A program made the position numbers and the translations under genes. Under the pieces are notes generated by a model. The model was not told the DNA's origin. It made no database searches and saw nothing but the letters and a program-made list of their open reading frames with translations. A stretch of 64,000 nucleotides of DNA, taken from the NCBI GenBank assembly GCA_003326195.1, contig LXQE01000152.1:108784-172783 (forward strand). The letters are read 5' to 3'. This document shows, piece by piece, positions 53,373 through 61,554 of this stretch (positions within the stretch are counted from its first letter, which is position 1; each line of letters opens with the position of its first letter). Origin of the DNA: Nostoc punctiforme NIES-2108. GTDB lineage: Bacteria > Cyanobacteriota > Cyanobacteriia > Cyanobacteriales > Nostocaceae.

Positions 53373-54654
53373 TAATCGCTCCCTGTCTTCTCAAGCTTTC
53401 GATAATAATTGGATGAACATCATACCAAGTTTCATCAGTGCGATATTCTAAAACATACAGCCCATGTAACAAATCTAAAAACTCTGCTTGTTTGGGATCG
53501 TTGGGCATAAATTGTTCATAAACGCTCTGCAAAATATCGATATCAATTTTTCCTAAGCGTATGGAAAAATCATTGCGAATTTTATTGATTGCTTGCAGAA
53601 GAATTTTATCATCTATAATAACTTTGCCTGAAGGATTTCGTCGAATTGTTCGCAAACATATACGGCAACATTCCTTAGAAATTCGAATTAACTCTCGCAA
53701 TACGCCACCACTGTAAATTACGATTTTTTCAGCTGTTTCTGCTGCGATTAATTCATTAGGAATCCGTTTTTGCAAAACTTCACCGAGAATCTTTGTTGCT
53801 TCCGGGCGAGGTTGGGCATTAGAGAAACGATTTTTACCTTTATCAAATATTTTTAAGACAGGCATTGCCACAACTTGATCGTTGGTTTCAGTGGCAATTA
53901 TTGTGCTAATAAATGTTTCTCGAAGGACTGCGATCGGGATGGTGTAGATAATTTGAAAGTTAGGCTGACAAAGGGCTTTAATGTTATCTCGATAAATTTC
54001 GTTAACTCTACCTAAGTCAAGCTTATCTAAATCATCAATAATTACCAAAACATTTTGTTTAGTAGCAGCTTGAATTAGAGCAGCAATTTCATTAATTCTG
54101 GCAACTAAATCTGATAACTTGCGTTCAAACTCTTGCTTAATTTCATCCCGAACGCTGGCATCAGCTTTTAATTTAGAACTAATCAATTTTAGGAGGTCAA
54201 AACCGATACTAACTTCTGCTTGCAAATTTGATTCCTCAGTGCGAGTGCGGGTAGCAAACCACTTATAAAGAGCTTCTTTAGTAGATTGCGGAATATCAAC
54301 TTTGCGGGCTTCTGCCTCTGTCATTAAATTAACTGCGATCGCAAACAGTATATTAATATGATTAACAGCCGACATTTCAATTTTGTCAGCAATAGAAAAG
54401 AGTACTACAAAATATTTATCTTGAATTTGTCGGCTAAATTCAGCTAACAAAGTAGACTTACCACATCCTCGATGTCCTGTAAAGACAATTTTGCCATCTC
54501 CATTAGGACTATCTTCGACTAATTGGTTCAGGTCTGCAATTAAATCATCACCATATTCGACTCTAAATCTTTCCATTTCGTTCCGTTCCATCAAGGGAAA
54601 CAGTTCGAGATTGCTGTATGCTTCTTGAAAGGAGTTTAATAAGTCTTCAGACAT
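53362..54654 (-). CDS. AAA-family ATPase, STAND/ORC-like
   Basis: 430 residues. Walker A is Gly60 to Thr68 (GHRGCGKST), Walker B is VLVIIDDLDKL with Asp207-Asp208, and a sensor-like strand IYTIPIAVLRE follows. Before Walker A lies a 45-residue helix-rich start. After it come a helical lid region (LRELIRISKECCRICLRTIR) and a winged-helix-like C-terminus (FLDLLHGLYVLEYRTDETWY). The layout is that of cytosolic P-loop ATPases of conflict and regulatory systems rather than proteolytic AAA+. First gene of a four-gene minus-strand cluster with overlapping junctions. Confidence 0.85.
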   Translation of the reverse strand: MSEDLLNSFQEAYSNLELFPLMERNEMERFRVEYGDDLIADLNQLVEDSPNGDGKIVFTGHRGCGKSTLLAEFSRQIQDKYFVVLFSIADKIEMSAVNHINILFAIAVNLMTEAEARKVDIPQSTKEALYKWFATRTRTEESNLQAEVSIGFDLLKLISSKLKADASVRDEIKQEFERKLSDLVARINEIAALIQAATKQNVLVIIDDLDKLDLGRVNEIYRDNIKALCQPNFQIIYTIPIAVLRETFISTIIATETNDQVVAMPVLKIFDKGKNRFSNAQPRPEATKILGEVLQKRIPNELIAAETAEKIVIYSGGVLRELIRISKECCRICLRTIRRNPSGKVIIDDKILLQAINKIRNDFSIRLGKIDIDILQSVYEQFMPNDPKQAEFLDLLHGLYVLEYRTDETWYDVHPIIIESLRRQGAINVK

Positions 54655-55225
54655 TGGATAGTGCCGTAAACGTGCTAACTATTCATATAATGGCTCATGA
54701 TTTTTGAAGCACAAGTTCAGGCAATGTATAGGATAGAGTATGCCTACATAACTTCTCAAATTCCGTTAATAAATAACTACTAGGTGAGTGGTATGTTATG
54801 TCTTAAAAAGAGATACCCTAATACCCAGATTTCAACCTATCAATAAGTAACAGAGGTCAATAATCAATCAGACTGAATGATAGATGATACATTCGATAAT
54901 TTAAACTGAATGATAGATTATACAGATAACATCCTGAAAGCTACCTAACACATAAATAAAATAAAATTTTCAGTTATAAAAATAAATTTTTAGTGTGCTT
55001 CGTCTCATCCCCCTCTAGCAATGCTCCAGTTTTGCTCGTCAAGGGTGTAATTAGGATGTCTTGAGAAACATCTGGCACACTTACAACGTTCTTAAGCAAA
55101 GATTCGATAAGCCAAAATACGAATGGCATAAGATGTGTGAAGTACAAAGTTTAGTTGATACGTAACCCTATGGCTCGGCTGCTTTTTTGCGTTAAATAGT
55201 TACAGGTTACAATAATAAGTAACTA
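54655..55225. other. Gene-free stretch
   Basis: About 570 bp upstream of the AAA gene. It contains two copies of actgaatgatagat about 36 bp apart (near 54871 and 54907). No ORF or RNA gene was seen. The AAA promoter should lie near 54660-54800. Confidence 0.5.
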
Positions 55226-55430
55226 CTATTCTGTTGCCAAAAACAGTCCATGAAGTTCAATGTAACAATCTTGCAGGCGAATGTCGTTAAATCCTAATTT
55301 AACTAGGCTGTTGTGGCTAAAATCATAATAGTTGAGCCAGTTACAACAGCGATCGCACAATCAGGCATCCCGTTGATATAATTTACCTCTAAACTGAGTT
55401 GAGCAATTGTCAAAGCTTTTTGGTACAGTA
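55226..55430 (-). pseudogene. Gene remnant, possibly a methyltransferase C-terminus
   Basis: On the minus strand a continuous frame reads FDNCSTQFRGKLYQRDA, an in-frame TGA, then NWLNYYDFSHNSLVKLGFND, IRLQDCYIELHGLFLATE and a stop at 55226-55228. The second part is strongly protein-like and resembles the last strands of SAM-dependent methyltransferases (LGF-D-R, EL-GLFLAT). There is no start codon, and the N-terminal domain is missing. The assignment is tentative. Confidence 0.4.
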
Positions 55431-55513
55431 TTCTAGAAAATCCATATCACGAAAATAGGCGATCGCTCATTGCAATTGCCAGTTTATTGCTCAAAATCTA
55501 GAATGCAGTTGCT

Positions 55514-57682
55514 ATGATCAAACGCCTGCTTGTAGTAGAGTCTCCCGGAAAAGTCAAAAAACTTAGTCAAATTCTGGGTTCGGATTGGAAAGTTCTAGCC
55601 AGTTGTGGCCATATCCGGGAACTCAGCAATGAAGGAGACGATTCCTTGGGCTTCGTCATGGATGGCAGTAATGTCCGGTGCAATTACGTCCCGCGTGACC
55701 AACGAGCAAAAGAAACAATCCAGAAGCTCAAGTCTGCGGTGAGGCAGGTTGATGAAGTTGTCTTAGCAACTGACCCAGACCGGGAAGGTGAGACAATCGC
55801 TTGGCATCTCAAAGAAACGCTGGGTTTAAGGGAACCGAAACGAGTAATTTATACTGAGATTACAGCATCGGCGGTGCAGAGTGCGATCGCTAATCCCAGA
55901 AAGCTAGACCAAAATTTAATCGGTGCTGGACTGTGCCGAGATTGCCTAGACAAGTTGGTGGGTTATAAAGGTAGCCCTTTAGTTTGGGCATTGAATAACG
56001 GCGCTAAAAGTGTTGGCAGAGTTCAAAGCGCGACATTGCACTTGATTTGTCAGCGAGAAAACGAAATTCTGGCTTTTGTCCCCCAAGATTATTGGAGTGT
56101 TTGGGTAGATTATGCGGAAGGATTTCGGGCTTTTTACAAAGGGACGATTGATTCTGCGAAAGATGCGGCAGAGCAAGAAACTGAAACTCACGATGACGCA
56201 AAGGTAGGTAATAGTCCAGAAACACCGGAGTCTAAGCGCGTTCTTTCGGAAGCAGAGGCTACACGTTTAGTTGAAGAAGCACAGCGACATCCTCATCAGG
56301 TGATTCATTATGAAGGAAAAATTGTTAACCGCCAGCCACCGCCACCATTTACAACCTCCAGCCTTCAGCAAGCAGCCGGTTCAAAGTTGAGGTTTGCTCC
56401 CGACAAAACCATGATTGTTGCCCAAAAGCTTTATGAGGCAGGGCTGATAACATATATGCGAACAGATTCAGTAATGCTGAGTCCAGAATTTTGTGCCAGC
56501 GCCCGTAAATGGTTGGAGCAAAATGATCCGCCGAATGTACCGCAGCAAGTCGCCAAGCATCGTAGTAGCAAATCGGCTCAAGAAGGACATGAAGCCATTC
56601 GTCCAACTGATGTGTTTTGTCCCTCAGTTCAATTGCGCTTAGAACTTCCTGATGATGAGTTTAATCTGTATGTGATGATTTGGAAACGGTCAATTGCTTC
56701 TCAGTGTCGTGCTGCCCAATTGCGTAAAACTTTGGTTATTACTCGGTCTGGTTCTCTACTGTGGTCAGCCAGAGGGCAAGTAATTGAATTTTACGGTTAT
56801 GCTCGGTACTGGAACAATCTCAGCAAGGATAGTGTTTTACCTTCATTACAACAGGGACAAGTATTAAAACTGGAGAATGCTGGACATGAAAAGAAGCAGA
56901 CGCAGCCACCACCCCGTTACAGTGAACCAAAATTGGTGCAACTGATGGAACGTAAAGGAATTGGTCGCCCAAGTACTTATGCTCCTACTGTTGCTACTTT
57001 AAAAAAACGAAATTATGTCGAGTTGAAAAAAGACCATCTGCAACCGACAGCGTTAGGGTTAGAAGTTGATGCGTTTTTGCTCAAAGCACTGCCGGATTTA
57101 CTAGAGGCGGAATTCACAGCAAAAATGGAGGATGCTCTTGATGCAATTTCTGAAGGAAAGAATTCTTGGCAGCATTATTTAACTAGTTGGAATCAGAATT
57201 ACTTTATACCAGCGCTCTCCAAAGCTAAAACTGTAGTTGCGAGTTCCCCAAAAGGTAAAGCTAATGTGATAACTGAGCGCAAATATGAAACTTCTAAAAC
57301 GCGATGCCCTGAGTGCAAAAATTTTCTCGCCAAAATTCCGAGTACTAAGGTTAAAAAGAAATATTTCCTCAAATGCACAAAAGGCTGTGATGTCGTGCTA
57401 TTTTGGAGCGACTTTAATAAAACTTGGCAGCCACCACGAACGAAAGCAGTTGAGGCTGAGAATCAACAAAAGCCTCCTGTGAAGATTACAGCATATCCCT
57501 GCCCGGTATGTAAGAAACCTTTAGAAGAGTACAGTTATATCAAAGAGGGACAGAGTAAGAAAATGTTGCGATGTTCTGACTCACAATCCCGTAAGGATAC
57601 CAAACATAAAGATGTGGCTTATTTCACTACGCAAAAAGGGTGGTGGAGTCCTAAGTTTGGGGAGTTAGGAGTTAAAAGTTAG
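55514..57682 (+). CDS. topA: Type IA DNA topoisomerase (TopA-like)
   Basis: Relaxes negative supercoils through a 5' phosphotyrosine. 722 residues. The TOPRIM domain is at the N-terminus (LLVVESPGKVKKLSQILG and VVLATDPDREGETIAWHL), and active-site Tyr314 lies in GLITYMRTDS. IGRPSTYAPTVATLKKRNYV is further typical. Two zinc-ribbon-like Cys clusters follow at the end (CPECKNFLAKIPS with KCTKGC; CPVCKKPL with RCSDSQ). It is shorter than the main cyanobacterial TopA (near 880 residues), so it may be a second type IA enzyme. The last residues (GELGVKS-stop) are encoded by a gagttaggagtt repeat. Confidence 0.93.
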   Translation: MIKRLLVVESPGKVKKLSQILGSDWKVLASCGHIRELSNEGDDSLGFVMDGSNVRCNYVPRDQRAKETIQKLKSAVRQVDEVVLATDPDREGETIAWHLKETLGLREPKRVIYTEITASAVQSAIANPRKLDQNLIGAGLCRDCLDKLVGYKGSPLVWALNNGAKSVGRVQSATLHLICQRENEILAFVPQDYWSVWVDYAEGFRAFYKGTIDSAKDAAEQETETHDDAKVGNSPETPESKRVLSEAEATRLVEEAQRHPHQVIHYEGKIVNRQPPPPFTTSSLQQAAGSKLRFAPDKTMIVAQKLYEAGLITYMRTDSVMLSPEFCASARKWLEQNDPPNVPQQVAKHRSSKSAQEGHEAIRPTDVFCPSVQLRLELPDDEFNLYVMIWKRSIASQCRAAQLRKTLVITRSGSLLWSARGQVIEFYGYARYWNNLSKDSVLPSLQQGQVLKLENAGHEKKQTQPPPRYSEPKLVQLMERKGIGRPSTYAPTVATLKKRNYVELKKDHLQPTALGLEVDAFLLKALPDLLEAEFTAKMEDALDAISEGKNSWQHYLTSWNQNYFIPALSKAKTVVASSPKGKANVITERKYETSKTRCPECKNFLAKIPSTKVKKKYFLKCTKGCDVVLFWSDFNKTWQPPRTKAVEAENQQKPPVKITAYPCPVCKKPLEEYSYIKEGQSKKMLRCSDSQSRKDTKHKDVAYFTTQKGWWSPKFGELGVKS

Positions 57683-57716
57683 GAGTTTTGAATTAATAAC
57701 TCCTCACTTATCACTC

Positions 57717-58238
57717 CTAACTCCTAACTTTATTTAGTTTACCCGCAAGTTCTGCGGGGTTTATCTGCTCGTAGTGTTCAAAGGGTTGGTGAATCCAGGG
57801 GTTGTCAGGCAGATAATCAACATAATAATCGGGTGCTATAACTGAACAAGCTTTATACCAAAGAACGGCGGTGCGAATTTCCTCAATGGGGAAATCAATA
57901 TTTTGCTTGAGCCAAGGTATAGTCTGTTGGAGTGTGATCCCAGAATCTACTAAGTCATCCACTAGGAGAATGCGCGAACTTAACTTTTCGGTAGTCATTG
58001 TCAAGTGACGAGAGAAAACTAAATTACTTCTTTCTTGCTTGCCACTGCCACTGTAAGATGAGGTTGCTAAAATTGCCAGTGGTTGCTGGTATATACGGGA
58101 AAGAATATCTCCAACTCGTAGTCCTCCTCTGGCAAGACATATAATCTGGTTGAATTCCCAACCTGATTGATAAATCTGAATAGCCAGTTGTTCAATTTTT
58201 TGGTGATAATCTGACCAAGAAACATAAAGGTCTGGCAT
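57717..58238 (-). CDS. Phosphoribosyltransferase (Gpt-like)
   Basis: 173 residues. The type I PRTase PRPP-binding loop is ILLVDDLVDSGITL, preceded by IICLARGGLRVGDILSRIY and SYSGSGKQ. This resembles xanthine-guanine phosphoribosyltransferase-like proteins of cyanobacteria, and the base substrate is not certain. It is convergent with topA. Its last residues (NKVRS-stop) are encoded by the same GTTAGGAGTTAG repeat family that ends topA. Upstream 58262-58300 contains a ggcgatgtctacgacgggct repeat. Confidence 0.85.
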   Translation of the reverse strand: MPDLYVSWSDYHQKIEQLAIQIYQSGWEFNQIICLARGGLRVGDILSRIYQQPLAILATSSYSGSGKQERSNLVFSRHLTMTTEKLSSRILLVDDLVDSGITLQQTIPWLKQNIDFPIEEIRTAVLWYKACSVIAPDYYVDYLPDNPWIHQPFEHYEQINPAELAGKLNKVRS

Positions 58239-58337
58239 AAGTCTAACGGGAGTGGTAGATGGCTGTATTGAAGGCGATGTCTACGACGGGCTATTTGCCG
58301 TCGCAGATTTTTTATTTTAGTATGAGTGCAAAGTTTT

Positions 58338-59789
58338 ATGAATGATTCTACAGCTGATGGCGGTGCCAAACGAGATATTCTCAGTGAAAAACTCGACTTA
58401 AAAACAAAGCTGGCTTACGGCGCAGGAGATTTAGGGCCAGCAATCACCGCAAATATCTCCGTCTTTTTTCTGCTGGTTTTCTTCACGAATGTTGCTGGTA
58501 TCCCTGCGGGTTTAGCTGGCAGTATTTTGATGATTGGCAAAATCTGGGATGGCATAAACGATCCGTTTGTCGGCTTTCTGACTGATAAAACGAAATCTCG
58601 TCGTTGGGGGCGTCGTCTTCCTTGGATGTTTTATGGGGCAATCCCCTTTGGAATTTTCTTTTTCTTGCAGTGGATTGTACCGCAATTTAGTGCAAATCAG
58701 AGTGAGAATATTTGGCCATTATTTTGGTATTACGTAGTCATTGGGGTGATATCTCAGGCGTTTTACACGGTTGTAAATTTGCCTTATACGGCGATGACTC
58801 CAGAATTAACTCAAGATTATGACGAACGCACCAGCCTTAACAGCTATCGCTTTACATTTTCTATTGGTGGCAGCATTTTATCGTTGATTTTAACGCAAAT
58901 TGTTTTTTCGCTGATTGCCGATCGCAAACAACAATATCTTGTTTTAGCAGCAGTTTGTACAGTAATTTCGATTTTAGGATTATATTGGTGCGTTTTTGGA
59001 GTCCGCGATCGCATCTTAGCTTTTGAGGCTAAACGCAGCCAAACCGAGGAACCTGCATCTCTGCCTTTCTTTGAACAGCTAAAAATTGTCTTTAGCAACC
59101 GACCTTTTTTATTTGTTATTGGTATATATCTTTGTTCTTGGCTGGGTGTGCAGGTAACAGCCAGCATTATTCCCTATTTTGTAGTCAATTGTATGGGACT
59201 CAAAGAATCAGATGTGCCCACAGTCATGATTGCAGTCCAAGGAACTGCTCTGTTGATGCTATTTGTCTGGGGAGCGTTGAGTAAAAAAATCGGCAAAAAA
59301 GTTGTTTATTTTCTGGGAATGAGTTTGTGGATTATAGCCGCCGCCGGACTATTTTTCTTACAGCCTGGTCAAATAGTTTTGATGTATGTGATGGCTGTGA
59401 TGGCAGGTATTGGTGTATCCACAGCTTATCTAATTCCCTGGTCAATGATTCCAGATGTGATTGAATTAGATGAACTGCAAACCGGACAACGCAGAGAAGG
59501 CATTTTTTATGGCTTCATGGTTTTGCTGCAAAAATTTGGTTTAGCTTTGGGGCTATTTTTGGTGGGAAATTCTTTGCAAGTATCGGGTTTCAAAGAATCT
59601 GTAGCCGGAAGTCCACTACCCATCCAGCCGGAATCAGCACTGTTTGCTATTCGCGTTGCCGTTGGGCCCATACCGACAGTTTGTTTGATTTTTGGCTTAG
59701 TTTTAACGTATTTTTACCCAATTACCCGCGAGATGCACGCTGAAATTATGCTGAAACTCAAAGAACGGCAAGAGAAGAGGGGGAGTTAA
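58338..59789 (+). CDS. GPH-type sugar:cation symporter (MFS)
   Basis: 483 residues from ATG at 58338 (MNDSTADGGAKRD); an upstream GTG at 58326 is also possible. Twelve membrane segments. The glycoside-pentoside-hexuronide family is suggested by LAYGAGDLGPAITANISVFF, GKIWDGINDPFVGFLTDKTK, SRRWGRRLPWMFYGAIPFG and the later MIPDVIELDELQTGQRREGI. It probably imports a sugar or glycoside; the substrate is open. Divergent from the phosphoribosyltransferase, with which it shares a short upstream region. Confidence 0.9.
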   Translation: MNDSTADGGAKRDILSEKLDLKTKLAYGAGDLGPAITANISVFFLLVFFTNVAGIPAGLAGSILMIGKIWDGINDPFVGFLTDKTKSRRWGRRLPWMFYGAIPFGIFFFLQWIVPQFSANQSENIWPLFWYYVVIGVISQAFYTVVNLPYTAMTPELTQDYDERTSLNSYRFTFSIGGSILSLILTQIVFSLIADRKQQYLVLAAVCTVISILGLYWCVFGVRDRILAFEAKRSQTEEPASLPFFEQLKIVFSNRPFLFVIGIYLCSWLGVQVTASIIPYFVVNCMGLKESDVPTVMIAVQGTALLMLFVWGALSKKIGKKVVYFLGMSLWIIAAAGLFFLQPGQIVLMYVMAVMAGIGVSTAYLIPWSMIPDVIELDELQTGQRREGIFYGFMVLLQKFGLALGLFLVGNSLQVSGFKESVAGSPLPIQPESALFAIRVAVGPIPTVCLIFGLVLTYFYPITREMHAEIMLKLKERQEKRGS

Positions 59790-60030
59790 GGGGCTGGGGT
59801 GCATATTAAAGGTTACTGGGTTTGGGAAAATTCCATACCTTTACCCTTTTCCCCACAATGCCAAGAAGTCTATAGATCAAAAATAAATAAAGGCACAATG
59901 GCTTAAAACAATTTCTCTCCAAAAGGGGTAGGCTAAAAAATAAATTATTAGTACACTAATGTTTAGTTTAACTAATATTGCGCTTATCTAATTAGAATCA
60001 ATCGCAACCAACCATTTTGCGGAAGATGCG

Positions 60031-61494
60031 ATGTCTAACGAGAAGCTAGTATGTGTCTGTGCTTCCCCTTTCCCCCAGATTGTTGATATGCGCTGTTTAG
60101 CTCCTGTTCAGACGATAAAGCCTTCGTCTTTGGCTGCTGAAACTGTTCCTCGTTTTCAGAGCATTATTCAAAGAGGGCGGTTCTCGCTACTTATATTAAG
60201 TCTAGCCTACTTGTGTAGTGCCTGTAATGCTTCCGAAGCCCAATCAAGTGGCAAAGAAGCAGGAAAAAAACGAGCTGTGCCAGTGGTGATTGCTACTGCG
60301 ACTCAAAAAACTATTCCAATACAGCTATCGGCGACGGGAACAGTGGAAGCATATTCTACGGTATCTGTCAAGTCTCAGGTGGGTGGTCAGCTTACTGGTG
60401 TCTATTTTCAGCAAGGACAGAACGTTAAAAAAGGAGACTTGTTATTTAAAATTGATTCTCGTCCTTTACAAGCTGCGCTGATGCAAGCTAATGCTGCCAA
60501 AGCGAAAGATTTAGCCCAGGTGAAACAGGCACAGGCAAATGTCCTCAAAGCGATCGCTCAAGTAAACCAGGCAAAAGCGAATGTAGTCAAGGATAAAGCC
60601 CAGGCAACAAATGCAGATGCACAAGCGCAACGTTATAGTAGTTTGCTCAAGCAAGGGGCAATAAGTAAAGAACAGGCCGAACAGTATCAAACCAGTGCTG
60701 ATGCTCAACAAGCGACGGTGAACGCAGATCAAGGTGGTGTGGCAAATGCTCAAGCAGCAGTGGCGGCAGCCCAAGCAGATGTCCAAAACGCCCAGGCACT
60801 AGTAGCATCAGATGAAGCTGCGATCGACAATGCCAAAGTTCAGCTTTCTTATAGTTCTATTTACTCGCCAATTGCCGGACGCACAGGTAGCCTAAAGCTA
60901 AATCAAGGCAACTTGGTACAGGCGAATGCCGACGACCCGCTAATTACAATCAGCCAAATTCGCCCGATTTACGTCAACTTTTCTATTCCCCAACGATTGC
61001 TGCCAGATATAAAAAAATACAGTGCAAATAACGGCAAGTTAAAAGTCGATGCTTTACCTCCTAAAGATGCAGGGCATCCAGTACGGGGCGAACTAACTTT
61101 TGTTGATAGTGGAGTCAATACCCAAACAGGCACTATTCAACTTAAGGGTACTTTTGCCAATGCTGATGAGCGCCTGTTTCCAGGGCAGTTTGTCAATGTA
61201 GTACTCAAACTCAGCGAAGAACCAAATGCCATTACTGTTCCTTCTCAGGCGGTACAGAGTGGACAACAGGGGCAGTTTGTGTATGTAGTTAAACCTGACA
61301 AAACAGCAGAAATGCGTTTAATTACCGTCGGCGACACCGTTGGAAATGAAACGGTAATTAAGCAAGGGGTGAAACCAGGTGAGCAAGTAGTTACTGATGG
61401 ACAATTTAACCTCGTGCCTGGTGCCACAGTCCAAGTGAAACCGGAAGTAGGAAGCAGGGGGGCAGAGGGGCAGGGGGGAAATAATAACTCCTAA
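60031..61494 (+). CDS. RND efflux periplasmic adaptor (membrane fusion lipoprotein)
   Basis: 487 residues, ATG with GCGGAAG five bases upstream. A long N-region precedes a signal helix (about 52-62) and a lipobox ending Cys65 (LCSAC). The mature protein has the biotinyl-lipoyl/barrel-sandwich pattern (VGGQLTGVYFQQGQNVKKGD), a long Ala/Gln-rich coiled-coil hairpin (about 145-260) and beta-barrel parts (GRTGSLKLNQGNLVQ, RGELTFVDSGVNTQTGTIQL). It delivers substrate from the inner-membrane pump to an outer-membrane channel. The last residues (GSRGAEGQGGNNNS) come from a gggggcagagg low-complexity repeat. The pump gene follows 60 bp downstream. Confidence 0.93.
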   Translation: MSNEKLVCVCASPFPQIVDMRCLAPVQTIKPSSLAAETVPRFQSIIQRGRFSLLILSLAYLCSACNASEAQSSGKEAGKKRAVPVVIATATQKTIPIQLSATGTVEAYSTVSVKSQVGGQLTGVYFQQGQNVKKGDLLFKIDSRPLQAALMQANAAKAKDLAQVKQAQANVLKAIAQVNQAKANVVKDKAQATNADAQAQRYSSLLKQGAISKEQAEQYQTSADAQQATVNADQGGVANAQAAVAAAQADVQNAQALVASDEAAIDNAKVQLSYSSIYSPIAGRTGSLKLNQGNLVQANADDPLITISQIRPIYVNFSIPQRLLPDIKKYSANNGKLKVDALPPKDAGHPVRGELTFVDSGVNTQTGTIQLKGTFANADERLFPGQFVNVVLKLSEEPNAITVPSQAVQSGQQGQFVYVVKPDKTAEMRLITVGDTVGNETVIKQGVKPGEQVVTDGQFNLVPGATVQVKPEVGSRGAEGQGGNNNS

Positions 61495-61554
61495 CTCAGG
61501 ACTCAGGACTCAGGACTCAGCACTCATAACTCAGCACTCATCCAAGGGAACGCG

